From a virus: a DNA stretch of 64,000 nucleotides. Where the stretch lies: the IMG/VR virus record IMGVR_UViG_3300023278_002893, positions 62,001 to 126,000 of that record. One strand, written 5' to 3'. The notes beneath the pieces were generated by a model, which searched no databases, had not been told where the DNA came from, and was given only the letters and a program-made list of their open reading frames with translations. Every line of letters begins with the position of its first letter. The stretch's first letter is position 1. Below, piece by piece: positions 9,119 to 15,686 of this stretch. Position numbers and translations under genes: made by a program.

Positions 9119-9146
9119 CCCCGCAAAACCTATAGGCAGTGCGGGG
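9119..9146 (-). promoter_or_regulatory. Hairpin in the phoH leader
   Basis: A 7-bp perfect stem (CCCCGCA / TGCGGGG) encloses a 14-base loop that itself contains the palindrome CCTATAGG. It sits about 30 bases ahead of the phoH start, with no U-run after it, so a leader or processing element is more likely than a terminator. Confidence 0.5.
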
Positions 9147-9155
9147 TAATGACTA

Positions 9156-9386
9156 TTACTCTAGGGACAGGAGTTCATAGAAAACTTCGCCAAAAGTATA
9201 TTGGAACATAGGCCCATCAAACTTCTTATGGTTCCCACACACACATCGGATTTCGGCGGTGAGAAATATCTTCTCTCTCCTGTCATCAGGCATCTCGTCG
9301 TAACCCTGTTTCCATATGGCATAAAGTTGATCATAAGAAACCGGGGTCGCTGAATTACACGCATCGCATCTTAAGTTTATGTCCAT
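9156..9386 (-). CDS. Small zinc-ribbon-like protein
   Basis: The start is ATG 9386 (MDINLRCDACNS), with GGAGG five bases upstream; an ATG 12 bases earlier has its codon inside that site. The 76-residue product has RCDAC (C-x2-C) near the N-terminus and IRCVCGNHKKFDG (C-x-C) later, a plausible zinc site. No named family is recognised. Confidence 0.7.
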   Translation of the reverse strand: MDINLRCDACNSATPVSYDQLYAIWKQGYDEMPDDRREKIFLTAEIRCVCGNHKKFDGPMFQYTFGEVFYELLSLE

Positions 9387-9398
9387 TGTTTCCTCCAT

Positions 9399-9515
9399 GT
9401 GCTACCCAGACCATAAAGACCTGGGCAGCGGGGCGGGCGGATGTTTCCGCCGCTCTCCACCAGTAAGTTTTAGGTTCTTACAAACCCGGGATGTTAATCC
9501 CCGACCAGCCTGAGT
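9399..9515 (-). other. Noncoding leader with four consecutive hairpins
   Basis: The 117-base gap between two genes has no open frame but holds four perfect or near-perfect hairpins in a row. They are GGGAT/ATCCC (9488-9501), GTAAG/CTTAC (9463-9481), GGCGGA/TCCGCC with a 4-base loop (9436-9451) and an 8-bp CTGCCCAG/CTGGGTAG stem with one GU pair (9402-9428). None is followed by a U-tract. I read it as a structured leader or small RNA; function unknown. Confidence 0.55.
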
Positions 9516-10010
9516 TTATAGTCTGCTCAAGACTCCGCGGTACCAGGGTGAGTTTATAGTCATTCCAGGACTTATCTCCCCGTCACCCAAGCGTAATCGC
9601 CTGAGCGAGTTCGTGCGTTTCCGTTTAAGGAGCCATTCTTGTCTTCTCTTTTCGACACGTAATTCATTTGCGCTCAACGGTTCGATATATGAGCAGTTAC
9701 TTCCTTCCTTCTCAAAGAATAATACGTTGTCCGTCCCGTAATAGCAAGCAGGTTTCTGTAAGTCAGTGCGGGGATTAGGATTAGTCTGCTCCACGCCTAT
9801 GCCTTTACAGGAGTAGGGGAAGCAATCGCGCACCTTCCTACGAGGGCCTCGGGGATCGTGGAAAATAATCCCAGGCCCTGTATTTCCTGTGGTTATTCTA
9901 AGGGTAGGCCTGGCAGTAACTCTTCTACCAGGACCTTCCGCACTAACTGGAAGGGTTATTAAGAAGATAAGGCATGCTAGTTTCAAAAACAGTGACCATC
10001 TCATCCTCAA
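9516..10010 (-). CDS. Exported protein with signal peptide
   Basis: The 164-residue protein begins MRMRWSLFLKLACLIFLITL followed by PVSA-EG. This is a positively charged N-region, a hydrophobic core and an A-x-A-like cleavage site, so a Sec signal peptide cleaved near residue 24. The mature part has four cysteines (RDCFPYSC, KPACYYG, SNCSY) that could form disulfides in the periplasm, and a basic C-terminal third. No family is recognised. Superinfection exclusion or an envelope function would fit, but this is only inferred. Start overlaps the previous stop as ATGA. Confidence 0.7.
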   Translation of the reverse strand: MRMRWSLFLKLACLIFLITLPVSAEGPGRRVTARPTLRITTGNTGPGIIFHDPRGPRRKVRDCFPYSCKGIGVEQTNPNPRTDLQKPACYYGTDNVLFFEKEGSNCSYIEPLSANELRVEKRRQEWLLKRKRTNSLRRLRLGDGEISPGMTINSPWYRGVLSRL

Positions 10011-10282
10011 ACCCTCACCAAGTCAGCAGGTACGGTTAGGCATAATTCCCCATCGAAGTCTTGAACATCCGAATCGGGATCACATAGCAATCCATAGACC
10101 TTACCGGGGAGTATTTTACCGTCGAACCATTCCGGGGGCAGGATTCCATCCTTAACAACGTCTTCCGCCTCTTCCCGCGTGAGATAAACAATCCCCCCTA
10201 TAGCTTTCCGAGGGTTAGGATCTTCATCAAAATATTGTTCGTAGGCGACGGGATTACCCACCGTGTATGCATCAGGTTTCAT
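10007..10282 (-). CDS. Hypothetical acidic protein, 91 residues
   Basis: GAGGAG lies eight bases before ATG 10282. The product (MKPDAYTVGNPVAYEQYFDE) is acidic and soluble with no recognised domain. It sits in a run of small accessory genes with overlapping ends and is translationally coupled to the exported protein after it. Confidence 0.7.
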   Translation of the reverse strand: MKPDAYTVGNPVAYEQYFDEDPNPRKAIGGIVYLTREEAEDVVKDGILPPEWFDGKILPGKVYGLLCDPDSDVQDFDGELCLTVPADLVRV

Positions 10283-10294
10283 TTTAATTCTCCT

Positions 10295-10585
10295 CTATAA
10301 TTGGCAAATCCACCAACAACTAACGCCCGGGGTCTCTACAGGCTTACCTTGCGCACGGATCCGATCCATGGCATCGGGATCAACCATTTTACCACCGCAG
10401 CCCCAACACATAGCGACAACTATACCAGGCATAATCTCCTCGTCCAGTACCCTATCGTGGTGTGGGTGCATGGTTGATGTCTTCGGGCAATTCTTATGAC
10501 TTACCCAACCAGAGCCGGGTATATTTTCCAAATCCTCGTAGGGTATATAGCCCTCGTCTTTGAGATATTCCAGGAACTTATTCAT
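10295..10585 (-). CDS. Hypothetical protein with Cys/His motifs, 96 residues
   Basis: The frame (MNKFLEYLKDEGYIPYEDLE) carries HKNCPKTSTMHPHHD and AMCWGCGGKMV, giving a possible zinc site from C-x2-C and upstream Cys/His residues. It ends near the next gene start. No family is recognised. Confidence 0.65.
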   Translation of the reverse strand: MNKFLEYLKDEGYIPYEDLENIPGSGWVSHKNCPKTSTMHPHHDRVLDEEIMPGIVVAMCWGCGGKMVDPDAMDRIRAQGKPVETPGVSCWWICQL

Positions 10586-10590
10586 GATTT

Positions 10591-10767
10591 CTACCTACCC
10601 ATAACAGCTGCAAATGCGTCCTCTTTCGTAGCAAATCTCTGCCCCACCCATTCAAAAGTCTTAGGGTCTTCTTTGGTGGGCAACGCGAGACGCCATGCCT
10701 CCTCCCAATACCAATAACTTATAGTGTATTCGTCGGTATGCGCGCTGCTGAAATCTTCTATTGTCAT
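10591..10767 (-). CDS. Hypothetical protein, 58 residues
   Basis: ATG 10767 overlaps the stop of the upstream membrane-protein gene as ATGA, and the frame runs to TAG at 10591. The product (MTIEDFSSAHTDEYTISYWY...) is rich in aromatics and reads as a compact domain ending FATKEDAFAAVMGR. The perfect overlap and tight fit between neighbours support it as real. No family is recognised. Confidence 0.7.
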   Translation of the reverse strand: MTIEDFSSAHTDEYTISYWYWEEAWRLALPTKEDPKTFEWVGQRFATKEDAFAAVMGR

Positions 10768-11048
10768 AGGAATCTCTGACCTCCGGGGTATTTAGTGTAA
10801 TAAACTATTCCGCCGACCCAAAATAAATTGCCGATGAAAAGAAGTAAGCCTCCCCACCAAGACCATGACTGCTCCAGGTGTGAGTAGTAGTATAGATTCC
10901 AAGCACCCCAGGATGTAAAGAAAACCGTAGCATACTTAGACACGCCCGCCACCATCTTATCTTTACATACCTGCCTGAAGTGATCGAAGACGGCAAAGGC
11001 CCCAAGGAATTCAAATATACCATTTATCATGTCAGGCATGTCAGTCAT
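10764..11048 (-). CDS. Small integral membrane protein
   Basis: The 94-residue product has hydrophobic stretches near residues 10-21, 38-55 (TVFFTSWGAWNLYYYS) and 64-84 (WWGGLLLFIGNLFWVGGIVY), so two to three membrane helices. No signal peptide or enzymatic motif is seen. Its place among accessory genes and lack of a lysis cassette nearby leave the role open; a holin-like or exclusion protein is possible. Confidence 0.65.
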   Translation of the reverse strand: MTDMPDMINGIFEFLGAFAVFDHFRQVCKDKMVAGVSKYATVFFTSWGAWNLYYYSHLEQSWSWWGGLLLFIGNLFWVGGIVYYTKYPGGQRFL

Positions 11049-11255
11049 TTAGTTCTCTTTTCCTTTGGAATGAGTGTGTCTTACCGCAGTGCCGGGAAAC
11101 ACAACCCCGCCTAAATTATTCGCGGCGAAATTATATGCTTCGACCGAATCATCGAAGGTGCCCAACAACACATGTCCCTCTAAAGTAAGTCCATAGACAA
11201 AGAATACAGTTTTTATCTTTAAATCTGAGTCTCTATCTGATATTTCATAAGTCAT
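11049..11255 (-). CDS. Hypothetical protein, 68 residues
   Basis: GGAGAAGT lies just upstream of ATG 11255. The product begins MTYEISDRDSDLKIKTVFFV and contains alternating beta-like stretches (VFFVYGLTLEGHVLLGTF). No recognised family or membrane segment. It is closely packed against the membrane protein gene that follows. Confidence 0.65.
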   Translation of the reverse strand: MTYEISDRDSDLKIKTVFFVYGLTLEGHVLLGTFDDSVEAYNFAANNLGGVVFPGTAVRHTHSKGKEN

Positions 11256-11278
11256 TTACTTCTCCTCAAAAGTTCTAC

Positions 11279-11425
11279 CTAGTACCTTGATCCTAGTCCC
11301 TGAAAGAAACGAAGGGGGTTTCCAGACATATCCTCAGCCCAAATACAAATGGAACTAATAGCCTGAGTAATGTTCAGCCAACCAAACAAAGGCGCACTCG
11401 CTCCAAGACTAGTTCCATTTCTCAT
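11279..11425 (-). CDS. Possible small protein, 48 residues
   Basis: An ATG at 11425 opens a 48-codon frame to TAG at 11279 (MRNGTSLGASAPLFGW...). It fills an otherwise empty stretch, and composition is protein-like, but no Shine-Dalgarno is evident. A TGGGCC-T-GGCCCA palindrome lies about 25 bases upstream (near 11455). Could be spurious. Confidence 0.35.
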   Translation of the reverse strand: MRNGTSLGASAPLFGWLNITQAISSICIWAEDMSGNPLRFFQGLGSRY

Positions 11426-11473
11426 AACAGACTTTATAGCCCGTTGGAATCAGGTGGGCCAGGCCCATCTATC

Positions 11474-12049
11474 CTAACTTACCAGAGATTCAAGCTTCTC
11501 AATTCTTTTTAGAGCACAATCCACACTGCTTTCGTTGTACTCCACCTGATTCAAAAACTTCCTAACAAAAGCACCCACATGATGAGCTGCGGAAATCCTA
11601 AGATCCCGAGGAGCATGGGTCAAACGTACTGTACTCCCCTCCAACCAAACATGTCTCATTTCAGGACCTTCTATACGATCTGGATCATTTTTCTCTACCC
11701 GGAAAAGATGGGCAACTATGTACCAATTAGTACTAAGTTTAGAATATCCCAATCGCCAGAAAAATAAAGCCCCTGTCGCATCCTCGTGAAAACAAAGTCG
11801 GTATTGACTATCTGTCGCAGGATCTGTATCCTCTTTAAGTATGAAAGGGTACCCAACCTCAAAATCCCTGAGCTTGTCCTCCAAGACTTTATAGAAATCT
11901 GTTACCCTTTCGGTCTTCGTGTTTATAGATTTGGAAAGATCTTCCAGTTTCTCTAACGCCACCTCAGTCTCCGACAGTTCCAACAAAATTCTCTTGTCGC
12001 GGTCACCGTCTATATACTTAGTTCGTTCTTCTTCTGTTTCGAATTCCAT
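11474..12049 (-). CDS. Hypothetical protein with coiled-coil N-terminus
   Basis: AAAAAGGAGG precedes ATG 12049. The first 65 residues of the 191-residue product are charged and heptad-like (LSETEVALEKLEDLSKSI), suggesting a coiled coil, followed by a mixed domain (LCFHEDATGALFFWRLGYS). It is the first protein gene downstream of the tmRNA. No family is recognised. Confidence 0.7.
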   Translation of the reverse strand: MEFETEEERTKYIDGDRDKRILLELSETEVALEKLEDLSKSINTKTERVTDFYKVLEDKLRDFEVGYPFILKEDTDPATDSQYRLCFHEDATGALFFWRLGYSKLSTNWYIVAHLFRVEKNDPDRIEGPEMRHVWLEGSTVRLTHAPRDLRISAAHHVGAFVRKFLNQVEYNESSVDCALKRIEKLESLVS

Positions 12050-12083
12050 TTTGGATTCCTCCTTTTTGTCCAGATTCCTCTGG

Positions 12084-12120
12084 AAATAAATGCCCAGAAT
12101 TCTGTTGCCAGGGACTGGGC
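12084..12120 (-). terminator. Weak terminator or 3' processing hairpin after tmRNA
   Basis: GCCCAG (12120-12115) pairs with CTGGGC (12097-12092) and is followed by ATTTATTT. A second small stem CCAGA-GGAA-TCTGG follows. The U-run is interrupted and the loop is 17 bases, so a 3'-end processing stem of the coding piece is as likely as a terminator. Confidence 0.4.
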
Positions 12121-12153
12121 GACCCCCGCATACGTTATAGTAGTATCAGTACT

Positions 12154-12252
12154 TTACGCTGCAAATGCAAAAGACTCTACGAGGGTCTCGGTAGAACCGA
12201 ATTCCTTCGCGGCCAAATCTCTTGCGTACTCTACTAGAGAGTTAGTTTTGCC
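12154..12252 (-). other. tmRNA tag reading frame (32 codons plus TAA)
   Basis: Nine bases after pseudoknot 1 the resume codon GGC begins a frame that reads GKTNSLVEYARDLAA, then 8 further residues, and ends TLVESFAFAA before TAA at 12156-12154. The first 12 bases (GGCAAAACTAAC) encode GKTN, as I recall for the Bacillus subtilis tag GKTNSFNQNVALAA. The C-terminal Ala-Ala fits the ssrA degron seen by Clp proteases. At 32 residues it is long for a tag, and residues 12-15 (DLAA) look like an internal degron end. Confidence 0.85.
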
Positions 12253-12261
12253 AATTGAAAC

Positions 12262-12297
12262 ATTTAGGATTTTTAACGAGGCCATCCTAAATCCTCG
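12262..12297 (-). other. tmRNA pseudoknot 1
   Basis: CGAGG (12297-12293) pairs with CCTCG (12281-12277), and the loop segment ATTTAGGAT (12292-12284) pairs with ATCCTAAAT (12270-12262), up to nine pairs. The crossing stems make an H-type pseudoknot immediately upstream of the resume codon, as in all tmRNAs. GGCCTCGTTAAAA also resembles the same position in Escherichia coli tmRNA. Confidence 0.9.
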
Positions 12298-12363
12298 GGC
12301 TGCGTTCTCTACTTATTCCGTCCAGTCGATTCCAATTCTCCCCCAGTAATACTATACACACTC

Positions 12364-12458
12364 TGGTGGAGGAGGGGGGTGTCGAACCCCCGTGCTGATA
12401 CCGTCGTCAGAAGAGACCGAATAACAGCCATCTTGTACCTATACTCTCTTGTACAGGT
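12364..12458 (-). other. tmRNA acceptor piece (T-arm, acceptor 3' strand, CCA)
   Basis: The piece likely begins near an 8-bp hairpin (ACCTGTAC-AAGAGA-GTATAGGT, 12458-12437, one GU pair), runs through the P2 strand and T-arm, and ends with genome-encoded CCA at 12364. Encoded CCA followed by 19 bases and the coding-piece 5' end is the hallmark of a permuted gene. The exact 5' end is unknown. Confidence 0.85.
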
Positions 12459-12469
12459 TCTACATATTT

Positions 12470-13132
12470 TCATCTCTTTAGACATAACTTCGGGTTGTAA
12501 AGCAAATTCCCCAAATTTTCCTCAATACGAACATCTGACCAACTGTCATTCCCCCTATCAAAAAAATCAAGATTTTTTAAGACGTAGCTGATAGCATCTT
12601 CGTATTCCCGTACGTTAATAATTTCACTCCCCAACGTAAATAGAAGGGGGCCAGCGCCGAGATGTTTACAACCCACTGTATAATTACAAATCTCTGCTAG
12701 TTGCATAAGACGCGGATGAATTATTTCCAATTCAATGTATTGTTGATGGTCTTTTTCTTTGGAACACATAGATTCAGATGGGGATTGTCTCTTTAATGTT
12801 AATGCACGTTTTGATTTTTTAATATAATCAGCAGCTCTCTTAAAAACGCCCCAAGTGAGTAGGGACGGCGTGGATTTTGGATCGTAGAGAGCGAAGTATG
12901 CCTGATAATAAAATACTAATCCACTCAACTCAAGAGCCTGGGAATTCAACTCAAAAGCCTGAGAAGTCAACTTAAGAGCCTGGTAATTTCTGCTCAGAGA
13001 CATGATTGCTACTATCAGAGATAATATCGCCACAAAAATGGCGACCCATGTTCCCATTTCTTCGGGCATGTTTAACTCCCCCAATCCCCAAGGAATTGAT
13101 ACATTATAAAACTCTGCCAAGATGTCACACAC
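12470..13132 (-). CDS. Membrane-anchored protein with heptad repeats
   Basis: I accept the GTG at 13132, with AAGGAG eight bases upstream; ATG 13069 behind GGGGAG is an alternative. The 220-residue product has one membrane helix (WVAIFVAILSLIVAIMSL, about 29-46) followed by repeated QALKLTSQAFELNSQALELS-like heptads, then a mostly helical soluble domain. No family is recognised. It directly precedes the tmRNA, whose transcription may start inside or before this gene. Confidence 0.7.
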   Translation of the reverse strand: MCDILAEFYNVSIPWGLGELNMPEEMGTWVAIFVAILSLIVAIMSLSRNYQALKLTSQAFELNSQALELSGLVFYYQAYFALYDPKSTPSLLTWGVFKRAADYIKKSKRALTLKRQSPSESMCSKEKDHQQYIELEIIHPRLMQLAEICNYTVGCKHLGAGPLLFTLGSEIINVREYEDAISYVLKNLDFFDRGNDSWSDVRIEENLGNLLYNPKLCLKR

Positions 13133-13148
13133 AACCTGTTCTCCTTAC

Positions 13149-13316
13149 TTAATTCTTCGCAATAAAACCCGCAGCACCCCTATAATATTCCCTTACCACA
13201 CCACCAACTTCTTTTGCTTTTCTCTCAGCCTTTTCTTTATCTTTGAACTCGTCAGATATTTTTTCTTTACCTTCTGAATCTGTTCTAACTACTACATACC
13301 GAATCCATTTATCCAT
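13149..13316 (-). CDS. Small basic protein, 55 residues
   Basis: ATG 13316 lies three bases past the stop of the endonuclease VII-like gene and the frame runs to TAA at 13149. The product starts MDKWIRYVVVRTDSEG and continues with a lysine/glutamate-rich helix (DEFKDKEKAERKAKEVGG). The fold looks like a small DUF2188/AP2-like strand-helix unit, but I do not recognise it firmly. The end is next to the SD of the following gene. Confidence 0.7.
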   Translation of the reverse strand: MDKWIRYVVVRTDSEGKEKISDEFKDKEKAERKAKEVGGVVREYYRGAAGFIAKN

Positions 13317-13318
13317 AT

Positions 13319-13744
13319 CTAAAATCCTTCCCGCTGTCGATTCTTATCCATTGACTTCTTTAGATACTCTATTGAGGTTCGTAATCTTCTTGGGCTATCT
13401 CCAAAAAATCCTAGTCCAGAATTACAATTACCACAAAGCAAGCCTCTGACCTTCCCACTTTTATGGTCGTGGTCTATCACTAACTTCTTAGTGGAATCTA
13501 AACAAATAGCACAACTATCTTCTTGTTCCCAGACCATCCTGTTATAATCATCCTGGGAAAGTCCATACTTATGTAGCCGGGCGCGATTACTTTTACAATC
13601 CTTACATCTATGGTCGAACTCATCGTTCGTGTTCGGATCTCTATCGAAACTACTATGTGGTCGATGTTCGTGACAGCAGTCGCAGTATTTATTCTCGGCA
13701 AGATCTACGTCTGGTAAGCCAAAAAGACGGAACTGGGTGGCCAT
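13319..13744 (-). CDS. Endonuclease VII-like HNH nuclease
   Basis: The 141-residue product has two zinc knuckles (YCDCCHEHR, CKDCKS) and the recombination endonuclease VII signature LVIDHDHKSGKVRGLLCGNC at about residues 88-107, with C-x2-C pairs on both sides. T4 gp49 of this family resolves Holliday junctions and branched DNA during packaging. Many phages use such stand-alone copies as homing nucleases instead, so both roles are possible. Confidence 0.85.
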   Translation of the reverse strand: MATQFRLFGLPDVDLAENKYCDCCHEHRPHSSFDRDPNTNDEFDHRCKDCKSNRARLHKYGLSQDDYNRMVWEQEDSCAICLDSTKKLVIDHDHKSGKVRGLLCGNCNSGLGFFGDSPRRLRTSIEYLKKSMDKNRQREGF

Positions 13745-13745
13745 T

Positions 13746-13979
13746 TTAATTCTTCCTATTCATCACATCATGCAACATATTAAGCATGAACATGAGTCCA
13801 TATGCCTTCTTAAAGAAATCATCTGGTGCTTTGCTAATCCTCTCCCACGCGGCGCTCTCTTCGGGAGTAAATTTACCCTCTTTAATCAAAGCCATGTGTT
13901 CTTTGTCTATCACAAAATCGTAATGGTAATGACCTTCTTCATCTTGGTAAACCTGTATGCCTGTTTTTTCTTCCGACAT
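13746..13979 (-). CDS. Hypothetical protein, 77 residues
   Basis: The start is ATG 13979 (MSEEKTGIQVYQDE), with GGAG six bases upstream. The first half is acidic with strand-like stretches (HYHYDFVID), the second is helical and ends in FMLNMLHDVMNRKN. No recognised family. Confidence 0.65.
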   Translation of the reverse strand: MSEEKTGIQVYQDEEGHYHYDFVIDKEHMALIKEGKFTPEESAAWERISKAPDDFFKKAYGLMFMLNMLHDVMNRKN

Positions 13980-13981
13980 TT

Positions 13982-14158
13982 CTATCTCCAGAACACCCAC
14001 CGGGGGTGCTTTATTCCATTCAAGGCGTCATGCTTTTTACGAAGATTTTTTCCGTGGCGACAAATACAATACTGCCAAATAGAATTGGCCCCTGGACGAT
14101 CCATATCATCATCCAGCCAACCTTTATTCTTACATTTTTGACAGTCACGATAAAACAT
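13982..14158 (-). CDS. Small zinc-binding-like protein, 58 residues
   Basis: Start chosen at ATG 14158 (MFYRDCQKCKNKGWLDDD) because AGGGAG precedes it and the longer frame would overlap the upstream gene. DCQKC and QYCICRHGK give a C-x2-C plus C-x-C set that probably holds one zinc. No family is recognised. Confidence 0.65.
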   Translation of the reverse strand: MFYRDCQKCKNKGWLDDDMDRPGANSIWQYCICRHGKNLRKKHDALNGIKHPRWVFWR

Positions 14159-14168
14159 ACAAAACTCC

Positions 14169-14417
14169 CTAACAAGAGACCGTCGGAGGAATATCTCTCG
14201 AATCGCCCATACGTTCAAATGTAAAAACTAGGGACTCAACCTGGCTCGATTCTGCACCCAAGGTTGCGGTTGTGGCAGGAAGCCCTGCCCGAAAGATCTG
14301 TAATGCCCGCCCTACACACCACCCCATACGGCCACAACCTTCAACAATGTCCTCACAACCCACAGAGGCAACCTCTAAAGCTCCGCTCTCGTCATGTATA
14401 ATCAATGCAAGTCTCAT
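14169..14417 (-). CDS. Hypothetical protein, 82 residues
   Basis: ATG 14417 overlaps the exonuclease stop as ATGA, favouring this start over the in-frame ATG 12 bases earlier. The product (MRLALIIHDESGALEVASVG) is small and mixed in predicted structure. It is coupled to the exonuclease gene. No family is recognised. Confidence 0.65.
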   Translation of the reverse strand: MRLALIIHDESGALEVASVGCEDIVEGCGRMGWCVGRALQIFRAGLPATTATLGAESSQVESLVFTFERMGDSRDIPPTVSC

Positions 14418-14956
14418 CCCATTCCCCACTTCCTACGGATAGCATACACCACATCAAACGCATCATCTAATGCGTCGTGAGAGACCTCAGGTCGTCCTGT
14501 AAGCCTGTTTATCTCACCAAGGGTGGGGATATGGTCAAACTCGTCATGGTACATGCTACCGGGATCTAGGGTCCTTCTTAGGAATCGCCGGAAGAAAAAT
14601 TTATTGACCGGATTCTCCAGGATTTGGATGTCAAATCCAGCAACATTCTTACCCGCAGGGGTGAATCTCCCCGAAGGTTGTATCCTGTCCAACCACTTAA
14701 TAAAATCTACTCGTGCCTGATCAATAGAAACAACATCATCATTTCTAGCGGCCCGGTCGAGTAACTTGGCGTTTAGTTTCATGGCGTAGGGCTCAGAATA
14801 GTCGATACGGGGCCACTTTATAACCCGGTTGAAGGTAGGTAGATCCTTCAGATCCTTGCCGTTATCATAGACGGCTGCGAGCTGGAGGACATGCACTTTC
14901 TGCATCTTCACGCCGGTAGTTTCAATATCGATAGAGAGATATGGGAATCTAAACAT
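14414..14956 (-). CDS. DnaQ/RNase T-like 3'-5' exonuclease
   Basis: The 180-residue protein carries the DEDD motifs: Exo I YLSIDIETTGV (D9, E11), Exo II KNVAGFDIQILE, and Exo III SHDALDDAFDV near residue 160, which is the DEDDh variant with His before Asp. The substrate may be DNA or RNA. It is the first gene behind the promoter at 14981-15009 and is in addition to the proofreading domain in the phage polymerase. Confidence 0.85.
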   Translation of the reverse strand: MFRFPYLSIDIETTGVKMQKVHVLQLAAVYDNGKDLKDLPTFNRVIKWPRIDYSEPYAMKLNAKLLDRAARNDDVVSIDQARVDFIKWLDRIQPSGRFTPAGKNVAGFDIQILENPVNKFFFRRFLRRTLDPGSMYHDEFDHIPTLGEINRLTGRPEVSHDALDDAFDVVYAIRRKWGMG

Positions 14957-14980
14957 GTGTGTCCTTTCCTAGTATCAGTA

Positions 14981-15009
14981 ATGATAAGGGGATGATCCCC
15001 CATTGTCAA
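14981..15009 (-). promoter_or_regulatory. Sigma70-like promoter with palindromic operator in spacer
   Basis: -35 TTGACA (15009-15004), 17 bases, -10 TATCAT (14986-14981). The spacer contains GGGGAT-C-ATCCCC, a perfect 13-base palindrome, and the -10 is part of TATCA-TTAC-TGATA. The -35 includes the stop codon of the upstream gene. It should drive the exonuclease at 14956 and genes beyond. Confidence 0.85.
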
Positions 15010-15686
15010 GAAGTTCCTGAAATAGCAACAGCTGTGAGCGACACTCCCGCGAAGGGGCCACCACAATCTTCCCGACCTAACGACACCGGGCCTCCAGAAT
15101 CAGTGACCATATATGCTGTACTAAACTTGTGCATGTTAACGGGCGATGCGTCGAGACTAGTAAACAAGGAACCACTGGGCAATAGGTGAGCCGTGTGATT
15201 GCTTGACTGCGCCATACAAAGATCTACAACTAAATATCCAGAAGGAACAACCATCGTAGAGTCTGAAATAAGAAAATCAGGTCGCTGAGTATTTATAACA
15301 GGCCCTACATGAGGAATGAACGACGTACCCGTATCAATACCTGTAAATACAAAACCAGCCGCGTTCATAACCGCGACGGGGTTATCAAATTCCAACCTTA
15401 TTGTACCACTTGTAGCTGCGGGATCCTTCAATGCTATTATGAAACCCGCAGGGAACGGCTCCCCACCTACCCCAATATTGGAAGCCACCAGCTCCATGGG
15501 CTGGGTAGACATCGACGTCATTGTGAAGTTTGCAGAATGAAAATTAGACCTATCACCATCAACCATACCAACAAACGCATACATGATTTCGGTTCCCGAG
15601 ACGGGAATACCTGTCATGTCAATATTTATGTTGCGCTCGTTGAAAATTGAATTTCTAAGCCCAGAAGTGGTAAGCTCGACTATCAT
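15006..15686 (-). CDS. Hypothetical beta-rich protein, 226 residues
   Basis: The sequence is rich in short strands, Ser/Thr and Gly (MIVELTTSGLRNSIFNERNI...) without charged helices, like a beta-sandwich virion or carbohydrate-binding protein. No family is recognised. Start overlaps the previous stop (ATGA); its own TGA stop (15008-15006) lies inside the TTGACA of the next promoter. Confidence 0.65.
   Translation of the reverse strand: MIVELTTSGLRNSIFNERNINIDMTGIPVSGTEIMYAFVGMVDGDRSNFHSANFTMTSMSTQPMELVASNIGVGGEPFPAGFIIALKDPAATSGTIRLEFDNPVAVMNAAGFVFTGIDTGTSFIPHVGPVINTQRPDFLISDSTMVVPSGYLVVDLCMAQSSNHTAHLLPSGSLFTSLDASPVNMHKFSTAYMVTDSGGPVSLGREDCGGPFAGVSLTAVAISGTS

Larger units (their letters stand above)
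12121..12458 (-). ncRNA. ssrA: Circularly permuted (two-piece) tmRNA
   Basis: tmRNA rescues stalled ribosomes: it is charged with alanine and adds a degradation tag. Here the usual order is swapped. The 3' half comes first: T-stem GGGGG/CCCCC with loop TTCGACA (12391-12375), acceptor strand CTCCTCC, A, CCA ending at 12364. A 19-base intervening segment (12363-12345) follows, then the 5' half starting GGGGGAG at 12344. The two acceptor strands form seven pairs including G3-U70, the alanine identity pair. Next come the D-loop analogue TTGGAATCGAC, pseudoknot 1, and a tag frame. GGCTGTTATTC (12429-12419) can pair with GAATAA (12318-12313) and CAGCC (12302-12298), joining the pieces as helix P2. 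Outer ends are approximate. Confidence 0.93.

Noticed and set aside
12120-12156. Separate small promoter (TATAAC) after the tag stop
   Set aside because: The -35 position reads GCAGCG, and the element lies inside the expected 3' region of the coding piece.
12379-12591. Plus-strand open frame over the tmRNA acceptor piece
   Set aside because: It is antisense to the T-arm and to the end of the membrane-protein gene. The tRNA-like pairing on the minus strand explains the sequence far better.
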